Numbered from the stretch's first letter, positions 21,975 through 34,245 are shown. The stretch: DNA of 64,000 nucleotides from Xiphydria camelus (GCA_963678675.1 OY783200.1:14530455-14594454); one strand, 5' to 3'. Notes: generated from the sequence alone by a model not told the origin. A program made the numbers and translations.

Positions 21975-23710
21975 TTAGTTTGCGAAGTTTATAGTGACGT
22001 TAGTACAGTTTGTTAATTGCACAAACAATCCTTCCTTTTTCAACGCGAGAGGCGTTTCAGCGAGATCTTGATCGATCACTTCCGCAGTAGGCGGCGATAT
22101 CGCGACTACAGCGTTTTCTTTATCACGTTCATCCAGTAGTTTTTGCTGTTTTGCTGGTGCTTCCTCGAACGTCGTGATCGCCGTCGATGCACTTGCGATG
22201 GCAGCTGAGATCTGTTGGCCCGTTTTTCTTTTATACCCTATAGATTCCTCGATGTAGCCTTCTGCTACCGTGGTCGACTTCCAGCCCCCAAGTCTTTTAA
22301 TTTCGGTTATGTCGGCACCTGAAAGAACAAACAAGAAATTAAAAACCTACAACTTGGAGCATATATTACAGAACTTTCATGTTACACTGTTAAAACTATT
22401 TTGAAAATTAATATGTGTGTCGGAAGTTCTTTTGCGGATACGGTATATTAAATTTCATTTAATATACAGATATGTATATAGTAGAAGTTCAAAAAGTATA
22501 TTATAAACGCAAGTTTATTGAAGTGTTTAGTTTACTGTGCATTAATTTTACAACAATGTTTATGTATATTAATTAATATTTGTATATTAAATTTAATACG
22601 CGCGAATCCGGAAAAATCTTCCAGTACTTTATATTAATTCTCATACAAACATTTCTAACAGTGTAGACAAATTCCATTTACCTCCGTCAGCATACAGCGT
22701 GGCTGATGATCGTCGAAATGAATGACCCGTGTACAGCTCCGGATTGGGCAGCTTCAAGTATTCAGCAATTTCTCGTGGCATCCCACCCAGTTTGTTTTTG
22801 CCGATCATTTGGAGGGTGCATCGCCCATTGCGATAATTGACAAATAAGCGGTCCGAGGCTACATTTTTAGGGCGGAGGGCCTGGTACGCCATCACCTTCT
22901 TCTGGAAATCTCCTTCGACTGTGAATGTTCTCGTAGTCTTGGTCTTGGTGTCTCGTAGTTTGATGATCAGAATGTCACCTCGATTCACAACGTCAGCGAC
23001 GGTGAGGTTGATTAACTCAGCACTGCGGCACGCACCACTTATGCCAAATATGAGCACCACCTGAAAATTGTAAATTTATTTGTAAATAACATTATTTGTA
23101 CATAGAATATAATTGTAAATATCATGGATTTGTATATAGCAAATGTATTTTGGAGGTTAGCTTTACCTTTGTGACCAAGTACTGGTGATCTGGAGCTTTC
23201 TCTAAGAACTTTTTCATTTCACTCGCTGAAAACATTCGACTTCTTCGCTGATTCATAACCGCTGGACTGTCGTTTGAGGAAGGCGGCCACTTGTTTGAAG
23301 TTTTCTAGATTGATGTTCTCGTTGATGTGAACCGTGCTTCGTATCATCGAGTATGTGGCACAGAGCGTCGGAGGCTTATACTTACGCACGAGTTCGCCGA
23401 AGTACGCCAGAACGACGTTCTCAGTTGTGAGGTTAACCCTCTTTGCTTTTTTCCACTGCGTGAAGCCGTCGTAGACGCTGTTATATCGCTCACGCGACTT
23501 TACGGGAAGCAAATTGTTCCATAAATCTTCGGCTGCCTTCGTAAGCTTTGGCGGCGTCTCAGGGATCGCTTCGTCCGAGTCATTCGCTCCGATGTCCGAC
23601 ATACTTCTGTCTTTCCCGTATACATACGTTTCGTCATGTCGCACCGTTCGAAGCAATGGTGTGGATGCCGGCATCCGTAAGTTTGACGGTTCTCCGTCAA
23701 ACAGCACCAC
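21975..23710 (-). pseudogene. Tyrosine recombinase (Crypton-like), three exons
   Basis: Exon 1 runs from an ATG at 23602 (or 23710) to 23167, exon 2 is 23060-22682, exon 3 is 22318-21975. Both introns have GT..AG ends, and the joins restore a continuous protein. Exon 1 resembles an N-terminal core-binding domain. Exon 2 has the catalytic Arg in GACRSAEL and the H..R box in TGHSFRRSSAT. Exon 3 has GGWKSTT and the nucleophile Tyr in AEGYIEES. All four signature elements are present. Near 23225 the frame shifts by one base (NVFS to SEMKKFLEKAP), so the copy is probably dead unless that is a sequence error. It would cut and rejoin DNA to move the element. Confidence 0.75.
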
Positions 23711-24164
23711 TTTTCAACGCGAAAAAGTGGCGTTTCGAGTCGAGAATCTCATTTCTCCCTCTGATTACGTCCCTAAGTACGTAATGAGACGGTGCTGCGC
23801 ATGCGCGGTCGATTCCGCAAGCATCATTGGTCATCGGGCGAAAATTGGCCACTTTCGACTCTATTCGCATGCGAGGAATGACGTTATTTCGACGCAGTCG
23901 GGAAGAAACATATATGAATGCAATCATGAAAGCATAATAGCAGTTGTTTGTTTTTAAATACATGCCTAGAATAAAGAAAATAAATGCCTATACTATATCC
24001 AGCTTTGTATACCGATATAATTTCGAACCAGATAGTCGCACGAAAAAAACATATAGAACATTTTTATAGATAATTTAATTTGCTTTAATTCTTGTAACTA
24101 TATTTTTTGCTCTATTTTTATAGAAATCGAGTTATAGACAAATAATAAAGAAAAAAAGTTTTTT

Positions 24165-24302
24165 TAGCCCCTTTTCTTAAGATGCCGGCCACATCCGGGC
24201 TTTTTCTGGGGGATGCAAATTTAATACGTGCTTTTTAACACCAAATCAAACAAGTTAAAACTATTTCCAGCTTGTCCGGAATTGCTCCCGCTATCAGCTA
24301 TT
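24165..24302 (+). repeat. Right direct repeat flanking the Crypton-like element
   Basis: Diverged partner of 21230-21368, with the best match around TTCCAGCTTGTCCGGAATTG near 24268. It could be two copies of an older repeat or a duplicated target. Confidence 0.5.
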
Positions 24303-24344
24303 TTATACGACTTGGCGACTGGCCTAATTGAGAAATTGACACAA

Positions 24345-24718
24345 AAGAGTTGACTGAAACGGTGAGAGATGTTTTAAGAAGGGCTAGTTACCATGGACGT
24401 TTCGTAAGGAGAAAACCATTGATTTCAAAAGTGAATAAAAAAAATCGATTTAAGTTTGCTGAAGAGCACGTAAATAAGTCGAAACATTTTTGAGCTTAAG
24501 TTATCCTTAGCGACGAAAACAAATATAATGTTTTTGGCTCTGATGAGCGAACCAGAGTTTGCAGAAAACCAAATGACGAATTTTTGGTTAAGAATATACT
24601 TCCGACTCTCTCAAGCACGGTGGCAAGAGCGTTATAGTGTGGGGGTGTGTGGCAGCCAGTGGTGTGGGTAATTTAATATTCATCAAGCTAATAATAAACA
24701 AGCATGTTTATTTAAGTA
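24345..24718 (+). pseudogene. Tc1-like transposase, 5' part
   Basis: Frames give TETVRDVLRRASYHGRFVRR (DNA-binding end), KNRFKFAEEHV, then VILSDENKYNVFGSDERTRV, which holds the first catalytic Asp, then after a frame change VIVWGCVAASGVGNLIFI. Stops and a frameshift are present. The coding sequence breaks at 24718, where a Helitron begins, and resumes at 39045. The order matches Tc1 DD34E transposases. Confidence 0.75.
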
Positions 24719-24815
24719 CTAGCAGTACCTTGCCATACGTTCCTGTGGCTCAGTCTAATTAAATAAAAAAGAAAGAAAAGAGAAAGCGTACGTTTCTAAT
24801 ATATTATATTTAATT

Positions 24816-26107
24816 TCACAATGATTGTGGGTGTACAATATTTTTTGTTGTTCCATTGTCTGTGTTGATATAAAGATTGTCTAGTTTGCCGACTCTAGAA
24901 CACGCAACATATAATTATCTATGTGAGAAGCAATCCGTGTCTAGATCTAAGCCGCACATTTCTAAGGATTGGCCCTGAGCTTTATTGATGCTGATTGCAA
25001 ACGGCAATCGAATTGGGAATTGCAATCTCTTAAATTGAAATGGCATATCCGTTGGAATCATAGGAATGCGAGGAATGAGGATATCCTCAGCTTTGAAAGG
25101 TCCTGTCAAGATTGTTGCTTCTATGACGTTGCTCCTTAATTTTTTTACTACAAGCCGCGTGCCGTTGCAAAACTATTTCGTAACATGATAATTGGTACGC
25201 CGATTTTCAATTGCAGTACATGCGGTGGCATCCCTGGAAGATCGAGTGAATTCAAAAATTCTATTGGATAATTAACCGCTTCATCTGCTTCCACAAGAGT
25301 GTCGATGGACTTGTATGTGACTGCTTCGCTTTGAATATTAAACTGAATAATATTGTTAAGTGCGTAGACGTCTTTGTTCTTGGCTGCAAGAATAACTCGT
25401 TTACTCAGCCTATCGTGATTCTTATAATTGTTTTGAATATTTGGAAATACTTTTTCAACCGATTGATCTTTTGACGTCACTAAATTGCAGAAGTTATGAG
25501 GCAATGAAATTCGTCTTGAGGTCAGATGAACCAGCACCTTTCCATTCCCAATTTCCAGCAATTGATATGAGAATATCTGAGCTGATCGATCGTTTTGCAG
25601 CTAGACATGCATATTTGTAGTTACATAATTTTAACGTCTTTACGTGTCACCACAAAGTAGAGTATTTCAGGGAAGTATTTAAATATTTTGTTCGCTGGTG
25701 TTGATCGAGGAATTACAGGTAATGTTTGCCTGAAATCTCCTGCAAGCAATATTAGTGCGTTCCTAAAGGGTTTGATGTTTCCACGCAAATCTTGAAATGA
25801 TCCATCAAGAGCCTTGAGCGATTTTTTGTGCGCCATTGTGCATTCATCCCAAATGATAAGTATTGCATTTCTGTAATACTTTTCTCATGCCGGATGCTTT
25901 GAAAATATTGCACGTGGGAGTTTCAATGAATTGCATGTTCAATGGCAATTCCAAAGCGGAATGAGCAGTTCTTCCACCTGGTAGCAATGCCGCAGCTATT
26001 CTGAACGATGCAAGAGCCAAGGCTATGTCATTTTGGGATCGAACTACTGCCAGAATCAATCTAATTAGGAACATTTTACCGATTCCTCCTGGTGTATCTA
26101 ACAAGGA
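24816..26107 (-). pseudogene. Helitron Pif1-like helicase, C-terminal part
   Basis: From N to C on the minus strand: LDTPGGIGKMFL (a degenerate Walker A that keeps GK), the GGRTAHSALELP segment, MAHKKSLKALD, ILLAGDFRQTLPVIPRSTPA, NFCNLVTSKDQS, LDLPGMPPHVLQLKIG, then FAISINKAQGQSLEMCGLDL and a CTDNGTTKN-like end, INTDNGTTKN, with the stop at 24816-24818. These are the SF1B helicase motifs of insect Helitrons. Several frameshifts and stops interrupt it, near 24910, 25140, 25600 and 25840. The Rep nuclease domain is absent upstream of 26107, where unrelated sequence begins. Confidence 0.85.
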
Positions 26108-26450
26108 GAGGCTCAGGTCTGCGGATCACCGATTTGACCGAGTCTCTTCCTATTTATAGAGTACCACTAGTGGGATACATCATCACAACCCTAGGGTGAA
26201 ACACTTAAAAATAAGGGAGAATCATCCCTAAAGTTGAGCTTGTAGTATTTGTACAATTCCGAACAGTAAAATTTTCGATAGTCTGCGTGGCCGAACGGTT
26301 AAGGTAGTTGGACCGCTATAGCACTTTACCAGAGATTTTTAAACAATTTTGTCAGATTATAGATTATAAAAAAACTGATAACTTTTATTTATGAATGAAA
26401 TCATTCTGACGTTTAGAAATAGAGATATTCGGTTTTTATTTCTCCATTGA
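26108..26450. other. Sequence upstream of the helicase remnant, unassigned
   Basis: The helicase stops abruptly at 26107 and no Rep domain follows. The sequence holds a tRNA-like fragment (26281-26322) but no coding region I can identify. Confidence 0.4.
26281..26322 (+). ncRNA. 5' half of a tRNA-Ser-like sequence
   Basis: GTCTGCGTGGCCGAACGGTT followed by AAGGTAGTTGGACCGCT resembles the acceptor-strand start, D arm and first half of the anticodon arm of a serine tRNA, including the A-box GTGGCCGAACGG. The similarity stops near 26322 and no B box follows. It is a fragment or the head of a tRNA-derived SINE. Confidence 0.45.
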
Positions 26451-26530
26451 AATCAATGAGAGAGAGAGACGGCCATACTACGCCGCGCGCACGTACCTAT
26501 GTACGTGCGCGACTGCGGAGGCTCTACACG

Positions 26531-26532
<2 letters not shown>

Positions 26533-26591
<59 letters not shown>
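26533..26591. repeat. (CT)n array ending at an assembly gap
   Basis: About 29 CT units run directly into the N block, so the gap lies within or at the end of a microsatellite. Confidence 0.95.
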
Positions 26592-26791
26592 NNNNNNNNN
26601 NNNNNNNNNNNNNNNNNNNNNNNNNNNNNNNNNNNNNNNNNNNNNNNNNNNNNNNNNNNNNNNNNNNNNNNNNNNNNNNNNNNNNNNNNNNNNNNNNNNN
26701 NNNNNNNNNNNNNNNNNNNNNNNNNNNNNNNNNNNNNNNNNNNNNNNNNNNNNNNNNNNNNNNNNNNNNNNNNNNNNNNNNNNNNNNNNNN
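26592..26791. other. Assembly gap, 200 N
   Basis: Exactly 200 N, a conventional placeholder length rather than a measured size. The first base after it is the first base of the 11-kb duplicated block. Frames reported across it are meaningless. Confidence 0.99.
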
Positions 26792-28056
26792 TACAATGTG
26801 CAATTTGACGTAGTAAATTTTTTTTTTTTTTTTGAAAAATTCTTTCACGTACATGGTTACTTACACATGCATAATAGTTTCCATAGAGAAATAACAAAAT
26901 ATTTTTGATCCGAACCTCCCTATTAACGTCGAGGTGTAGAGCAAGGTTGGAAAACCGACTTGATTTCCATCGCCGAACTAATCCATCGAATTGGCAGAGG
27001 GCCATCCTGGATGCATCGCAATGCCTGGGGTTTCACACAAACAGAGAAATGAACAGTCAAATTAATTTCCCATATTACATCAACCTATCGGTGAATAAAA
27101 AGTTCCTTACCTCATAGCAGAGGTGATTGCGGCAGCACTGTCGCAGCAATCTGTCCCCTTGGTACAGATCCCAAGAAGATCTCAGATTGGCCCAGGCCTT
27201 CCACGATGATCACATATCGGAGAGTATCCTTCCAACATAATCTGTCCCCTTGGTACAGATCCCGAGAAGATCTTAGATTGGTCCAGGCCTTCCACGATGA
27301 TCTCACATCGGAGAGTATCTTTTCAACACAATCTGCAAGTCATACAAGCCAATTATAATTAAAAAGCTACCACTTTTTCATTCACTTGCGCTGAAGTTTA
27401 ATTGAACTTGAGGTTGCAATCTTCAATTTTTTTACTTACAGTGTAATGTTGATTTTTCCAAAGATTCATATCTGAAGATCCTTTTCATACTCAAACTACA
27501 GAATTTCAGTACGATTACGTAACTTTACTGACACTTCACTGACGCTGCACTAATTTTATAACCTAAAAATAATTATTGATTGCCGAATCGATCGCTGTTG
27601 GTCTGCTCAGTTACTGATTAGTCGATTCATCGGAAATTTTCCGAATATACCCGATCATTAAATAAGCATGGACTTGAGCACGGTCTTGACGAAGTCGGAC
27701 TTGAAGCAAATAAGCAAAACTCAAGGAGCAATTACTTCGTGGAGTTCGACTTATTTGGCGACTATGAATACATGGTATAATAAGTAAGAGATTTAGATGA
27801 ATAAGTCGCATTTGAGTCTCGACTATGAATGAGGGCCATAGTCACGATACTCCTATCGTATGGTAAGTCCGGTCGTCATTTGATTCATGACGTTATCACA
27901 CTACAGATGACGTTAAGAAGTTCTGTGTAGTTTGTTTAAAAATCACAATTTTAATGAAATTAAAAAAATTTTTTTTCTCAGCAATTCAACAACTCTCGAA
28001 TACCGGATAAGTTGCATAATATTTAAGTTATAATTATTTAATATATAAATTGCATA
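26792..28056. other. Start of the block, no gene recognised
   Basis: Short frames only. The notable structure is a two-unit tandem repeat at 27147-27325. The rest is AT-rich. The same applies to 50702-51966. Confidence 0.45.
27147..27325. repeat. Tandem repeat, two units of about 90 bp
   Basis: AATCTGTCCCCTTGGTACAG starts both units (27149 and 27239). Each ends with GGAGAGTATC and CAACA. Identity is about 93%. The open minus-strand frame through both units has no known match. Repeated at 51057-51235. Confidence 0.7.
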
Positions 28057-28654
28057 ACAGGTTTACAAAAAAAAAATTCCGGACTATTTGACCGGACCAT
28101 GGTATTCCGAGGTATTTTTGCGTCCTGAATCTGATCCCGAGGTCATCTGAGCCACATCGCATCAGAAAAACGAGATTTCGAAATAAATAAATAAGGAAAT
28201 GGGACTGCCCTGAGCAGCACCCAGAGCATGACTCCAAGGTTCTAAGGCCATTAGGGTCAGTGCTGGGTCCACTGTCAATATGTCACAGTGAACGGATCGC
28301 CGGAATTGGATGCCTTGACAGGGAGATCGTAATCCGCGAGATAAAACGATCATGGCAACATTTTATCCACTCGGGTGGTTCTGTGATAGTCCCGGTCGAG
28401 ATTTAGGACTCCATTCCAATGTTTGGAAGGTATTCAAGACCTAAACAGCTAGCCCCCAACTCAACAGGTCGCTTGAGAAATTGTCCCGGGTCCAGTTCCA
28501 AAAAATGGTCATTTTAACCTCTAAATGACCTTGAAATCTCGTTTTCCTGACGTGATGGGGCTCAGATGACCTCGGGATCGGATTCAGAACGCAAAAATAC
28601 CTCGGAATACCATGGTCCGGTCAAATAGTCCGGACTTTTTTTTGGTAAACCTGT
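28057..28654. mobile_element. 598-bp foldback element
   Basis: Ends ACAGGTTTAC and GTAAACCTGT, with about 120-bp arms that include GACCGGACCATGGTATTCCG and its complement. The loop is unique and non-coding. One arm carries a TGACCTTGAAAT segment at 28522. TA occurs near each end, but exact target copies are not certain. Confidence 0.7.
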
Positions 28655-30694
28655 GTAATCTGAATTTTACGCTGAATATTGTCAGGTATGTTCGTCCACA
28701 AGTAGACGTACACCCTGTATAATTATATTGAGAATTAAAAAAAAATAAAGTCGATTATGTGAAATGGATATAACATTTTTTCAGCAAAGTTATAAATAAT
28801 ACAATAAAATCATTAAGAATAATTTACTCAAACTTAAAGACCTGTCACAATTTCATATGCTGACTGTTTTAACAGATACACAGCCTTAGTGAAAATATTT
28901 CTCTTAGAAACAAATAAAGTTTGACACTTTTTTAAAATAGATTTTAAAAATTGTGAAAGTAAATATGCAAAATTCAAATAATTGACATTTCAGAGAAAAT
29001 TAAATGAGTATACAGATATTCAAAAAGTCATAAATAATATTATACGATCATTTTTTTCAAAATATCTCTAATAATTTCTGGAAATTGTTAAACTTCACTA
29101 AAGTCGGATTAATTATTATAAATGCTGAAGTCATTTTCAGAGACTCAGTTTTAAAGGAATACGGTATGGAAAAATATTTACAATAGGACGATCACCGATA
29201 TTTTGTTAACATTTCTCCAATTTAGAAAACTTTATCAGAGAAACCCTCAGAAATTAATTCGTAAACTTCATTCACTCTCAGATTTTCAAACAATTTGGCA
29301 GAAAAATATGTTCGGTACGGCGATTGCTGACATTCTCGTAGATAAAAGAAATTGTAATTATTAGAAGAAATTCAAATATTTTTAGAGAAATTCGGCATTT
29401 TAAGTCTTCAAAAAATAAATGAAACTTTACCATGAAATTATCTGATTTTCTTCTAAAATCCATAGGAAAATTTTTAAACTGTACACATTTTCAGAGAAAT
29501 TCAGTTGTATCGAGCGTTTAAAAACTCCAATTTTTCATGTGGAAAGGGTCAAAGATTTTCATGGAAAGTTAGAATTTTTCTCTAAAAAAGTTTTAATTGC
29601 TTCAGAACTACTAGAAAAATTCTAAGCAAATCTTTCTTCATAAAGTTTAGAGATTTTCGGACAAAATTTTTCTGCTAAAGAAGTGGCCGATATTTATAAT
29701 AGCATATATTAATAAGTTAATTATAATTACTTACCACATAAGATTCCTATGACAGTTAGAATGGGTAAGAAACAAATTCTACGATTGAAATTTTAGAGAT
29801 GTCATGAATTGAGTAATGGAAAATTAGCACATTTAAACTTTCGAGGAGAGTATGGAAAATATATTTTCGCGAAATCCCCACGTGGAATCAGTATCCACTG
29901 CAGAAAACAGGATACGACACGATCTCGCCAATGGTCGTAACGAAACTGTACTGCTAAGCGGAATCTTCAGGCTGGAAACAACTGCTTCCCACACAGTGTT
30001 ACACCAATGCGACCAACGTGTGACACGCACGCAGTATATAGTCCAAGGGAGATACCCGTATGTATTTACTTCGGTGCATTAATATTGAGTCAGACGTATA
30101 CTCCGGAAATTTTGTTTCGTCTCAAAAAAGATTTCCTAGAAAAATGTTCCAATCCATAAATACTTACAAAATTTCCTCTTTGTTATTCCCTTACTACTAT
30201 TTCCTGTATCGGCGTTCATCAATTGAATTTTAAACTTTAGAGGTATATTACGCGAGTTATTAACAATTCTAAATACTTATAATTTATCTAAAAGAATATG
30301 TGTAACCTGACAAAAAAAGTTGTCCAAACCAAATTGTTTATGCTTAAGGTCAAGTTTCGTCAAACTAATTATTATGTGTTTCGTTGGACTGTATATAGTT
30401 GAAATAACTAAACTTTTTCGGTTCATTCAATACAATTCGTTTCGTTGGTACATCTACATCAATTCAAATCCACTGCTTTGTTAAATTAAATTAAGTAGGT
30501 TTGTTTCAATAAAAGTTTTTGTTAGACGAACTGTGACAGCATGATGTCACACTATGTTAACTATACTAAGAAAAAAATCATTTAATGCAACTAAATTTTA
30601 AAGTACGATCGGCTAACTAAATGTTTAGTTATTTGAACAAATATTCAGTTGGAACAGCTAAGTATTCAGCTACTTCAACTAAATTTAATTAATT
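28655..30694. other. AT-rich intergenic, no gene recognised
   Basis: Contains many TTTTCAGAGAAATT-like words at irregular spacing (28980-29660) and AACTAAA/TTTAGTT words near 30380-30690. A 76-codon plus-strand frame at 29852-30082 matches nothing I know. Confidence 0.4.
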
Positions 30695-30712
30695 TTAACT
30701 ACATATTTCGGA

Positions 30713-33700
30713 CCCTTGGAATGTCAAAGTTCCAACTACCATTTTTCGTGAAATTGAGTTGTTAGTGAGACAGGGTTTTATGTACTCTTTTCTATTGATT
30801 ATGAGACACCCAAAGAGCAATCTGTAGGCTAATAGTCGAGTTAGTAGTGGCACTTAGTTCCATTTGAAACAATGCATCGTCACTCATTGGTAGAACAAAG
30901 TTTTAAATGCTGTTATCCGTAAGACATGGTTCTAAGTGAGTATCAGATAGAACTGTGTCACTCTTAAACTTCAGATAGAACTTTGTTCTTGTTCTTTGTC
31001 TTATGTCTTGTGTAGTAGTTCCCATGCTGCCGTAGAACACTTCAGTCTAGTGTTATATATTTTTTGTCGGTATAGAGTGTTTAAAGACTTTATATTTAGA
31101 TGAAAAGAGTGTAAATCAAAAGAAAAATGCAATAAAATACGGAAAGCACATTTACTTCGTGGTAAGTAGTTACATTTAATTGGTATTTTAATAGTTTTTG
31201 TTTCTAACCTATCTTTTGTAAGGAGTTTTAAAGATATAATGATTTTTTTCCCCCTTACTGACAGTCAAACTGAAACAAGCAGTCTTAGTTATGATATAGA
31301 AAATGCAGATACTGAACAGCAGTACGAAATCAGTAATGTAATACCTATAATACCTGAAATAGTGAATGAAGAGGAAATTACTATAGAAGAGCCTGAAAGA
31401 GAATGTACCAAAAGGAAGTGGATTCGAAATGAGACAACGTGGAAATGCAACGAAAGAAAGAGGAAGTGCCAAGCTGGTGAAGGATATCTAAGCAAAAAGA
31501 AGAAGTGGGCACCTGCAAAGACAGTTTTAAATAAAAAAGATTGCCTCAATGGATGCAAGTTTAAGTGTAGTAAACAAATACCAATGGAGCTAAGAAATGA
31601 TTTACTAGCTTCATATTACAAATTAAACCAAAATGAAAAACACCTATATCTGACTCAAATCACAAAGCGGATTATAAAAAAACGATCAACCAAAGAAACT
31701 AATGAAGAGAATAATGAGAATGTGAGCCGTAGACAATTTTCGTTTATGTATTACTTTCCCGCAAAGGGAGAAATGGTAAGAGTATGTAAACAATTTTTCT
31801 TGGGAACACTTTGCATTTTACAAAAACCCGTTTATAATGCACATGCTTCAAAGGATGTTAATCAGATACCAAAAAAGGATGGTAGAGGAAAATCTATTAA
31901 ATCAGCAAGACGCATGACACAAGAGGTGATAGATGGTGTAATTGCACATATAAAGCAATTTCCAGTCATTGAATCGCATTATTGCCGAAGTAAAACTAAA
32001 CGCCAATACCTTGAAGCAACTTTAAGCATCCCAAAACTGTACGAATTGTATCTTACATGGTGCCAAGAAAACCAGAAACAGCCTGTGAAACTGTCCATGT
32101 ACCGCCGTATATTCGTCACTAATTTTAATTATGGTTTCCATGTTCCGAAAACAGATAGGTGCATAAAATGTGAGTCGTACAGATTAAAAAAGTCAGATGG
32201 AAATATAACGAATGAAGAGCAAAATATCTATCAAGATCATTTAGCCGAAAAATCAGCAATGAGGGAGCAGAAAAAAAAGGACAAGGAAAGCAGATATCCA
32301 CTTTTAATATTTGATCTCGAAAATGTGATCACTTGCCCTAGGACTGAAATAGGAAACTTTTTTATCTTCCTAAATTAAATACGTACAACTTAACTGCATA
32401 TTTAACAACGACTAAAACTGTTTATTGTGCTATTTGGACCGAAGCACAACAAGGCAGAACTGGTAACTGTTTAGCTAGTGCATTCAAAAAAAATTGTAGA
32501 CAGAGTCATATCAGACAATGATATTGGACCACAACTTATAACATGGAGCGACTCATGTGTCGCCCAAAATAGAAATTCGTTTATATCATTTTCTATCTTG
32601 GAGATTTTGCGGCAAAACAAAGACTTAGTTATCTTAACAATGAATTATTCTTGTGCCGGGCATGGAGCAGTGTAGGAAGTAGATTCAGTACATAGTAGGA
32701 TTGAAAACCACATGAAGAAAGCGGAATTCTTCTCTCCTTTAGGTTTTATCAGGAACCTCAAGGCAGTTAATAAAAAGCATCCATATGTGATCCTTGAAAT
32801 GAAAGATGGTGATTTCAAAAACTATGAAGAATGGGCTGCCCATTTTGACTACAAGAAAGTGCCATTTTCCAAAGTAGTGGCACTAAAATTTACTCAAGAA
32901 CTAAACGTTGTTCAATATAAAACTTCACACACTCAAGAATTATTTCAAACAGCGGTTATTCTTTCAGAAATTAATATACGTCGCGAATCTATACGAAAGC
33001 ATGGTGATAGTACTTCTTTTCGGACACGTGGAGGCCGCAGAAACCTGAACACCAATAATAATACTCTGTCAGTTACTCCAGCACTGCAACTAATTCCCAA
33101 AGTATTACAAGAAAAAAAAGTCGTTTCAATTGAAAAAGTAGCAGCCATTAAAAAGATGATGTTGAGCATGCCAGACGTGGACAAAATATTTTATAAGGCT
33201 TTATGGAAAATTACTTAAATATAGAATTGTCAAGTAGCTTGTGTTTTCTGTTTTATTTTAATTTTTGAAAGTTTATTTTCTATATGCCAGAATATTTCCA
33301 TTTTGTTTTCTTGTAAACTTTTTATGTAATGTGTGCTACCACTGTTGCCTGAAATAAAAGATATATTTAAAATTCTTTAAATTATAATTGCTTTCATTTT
33401 TTCAATTTAAGTGTAGGTAACTATGAATCTGTTTACCATAATAATGTTCCCACATTGGTGTGCCAGTAACAAGGTCCTAAGTGACATATAGAACTTTGTA
33501 CCGGTTGTTAAAATAATTTGCAATTTGGAATTTGAGAGCCAAGGTTCTATGTGGTACTTACAATTAGAACTTTGTCCTGTTGTGAAAAATCGTAAAAACT
33601 TTGGACAAGGTTCTATCTACAATAAACCAAATGCCCGTTTACAGGGTTCTCCTTTATTTAGAGTGAAATTATCGACAATAAATACTTACAAAACATAAAA

Positions 33701-33823
33701 GTAGATAACTGCCAAAAATTGAAAGAAAAGGGTACAAAATGAAGAAAACTGCATTACATTGAAACTTGACTAGCCAATATCTCAAAACCATTGGTGTATC
33801 AGTTAGAACTTTGTCATTCCAAG
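30713..33823 (+). mobile_element. DDE DNA transposon with subterminal repeats
   Basis: Inverted ends CCTTGGAATGTCAAAGTTCC (left) and the complement of CCTTGGAATGACAAAGTTCT (right) frame a transposase pseudogene. Copies of TAGAACTTTGT and AAGGTTCTA occur repeatedly inside both ends (30890-30985; 33465-33620; 33800) in both directions, as expected of transposase-binding sites. TTAA lies a little outside each end (30695-30698 and 33835-33838) and could be the target duplication, but TTAA is common in such AT-rich DNA. Confidence 0.65.
31239..33218 (+). pseudogene. DDE-type transposase, frameshifted
   Basis: A 379-codon frame (31239-32378) opens with an acidic region, then a Cys/Lys-rich segment with CNGCKFKCSKQ, a conserved core RRQFSFMYYFP, QFPVIESHYCRSKTKRQYLE, and a zinc-binding-like CIKCESYRLK, reaching LLIFDLENVI with a probable first catalytic Asp. 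A frameshift near 32360 continues it as YNLTAYLTTTKTVYCAIW. A second near 32485 leads to LITWSDSCVAQNRNSF. A TAG at 32674 precedes EVDSVHSRIE, with a likely third acidic residue. It ends at 33218. This layout recurs in a multicopy insect transposase family that I cannot name with certainty. Confidence 0.65.
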
Positions 33824-33838
33824 GTGCCGATTTGTTAA

Positions 33839-34241
33839 GATAACAGTTTAATAATATACGTTTTTCTACTATATGTTTCCACCCAAATAACATTAGTCAT
33901 ACTATATATATGCTAGGTATATACAGATGCATAGATTGCATATGCTATGTATATACAAATTATATGAAATGTATATATGATGGATATTGTGTATATATAT
34001 ATGGAAATATCACCACATGTATGTACACGGCATTTTCGAAGAACATGTGAAAATATGAATGTTTTCAGAGTATATATGCTAGAACGCTGAGAAAAAAGTT
34101 AGGGTAACTTCAATAAAAGATAATTTGATCCTATTAAAAAATCATTTTAATAGTTCCATTTTCGCATTACCGCATCCGATCATCTTTTCGGGGCGCTCAC
34201 GGAATATACTTTAATATTTGGTCTTATACATACACTTATGC
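33839..34241. other. AT-rich intergenic with TATATA-rich tract
   Basis: Repeated TATATATG/GTATATA words between 33895 and 34010, otherwise unremarkable. No gene. Confidence 0.5.
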
Positions 34242-34245
34242 TTAA

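Larger units (their letters stand above)
21428..24125 (-). mobile_element. Crypton-like tyrosine-recombinase element
   Basis: The boundaries are estimated from the internally deleted copy at 8041-8740, which shares both outer parts. The element holds a minus-strand tyrosine recombinase with two introns and no other gene. Terminal inverted repeats are not seen, as expected for Cryptons, which integrate by recombination. A third copy of one end lies inside the Harbinger element at 5868-5940. Diverged direct repeats flank the element. Confidence 0.65.

Noticed and set aside
23514..23957. 147-codon plus-strand frame
   Set aside because: It is antisense to exon 1 of the tyrosine recombinase and matches nothing known.
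26447..27005. Open frames through the N block
   Set aside because: They read through 200 N and a CT array, so no peptide is defined.
28522..28533. Isolated TGACCTTGA site as a functional enhancer
   Set aside because: A single word inside a foldback arm gives no evidence of regulation; only the repeated clusters merit testing.
30695..33838. Firm TTAA target duplication for the DDE transposon
   Set aside because: TTAA lies 14-15 bp outside the recognisable inverted repeat and is common in AT-rich DNA, so it is reported only as a possibility.
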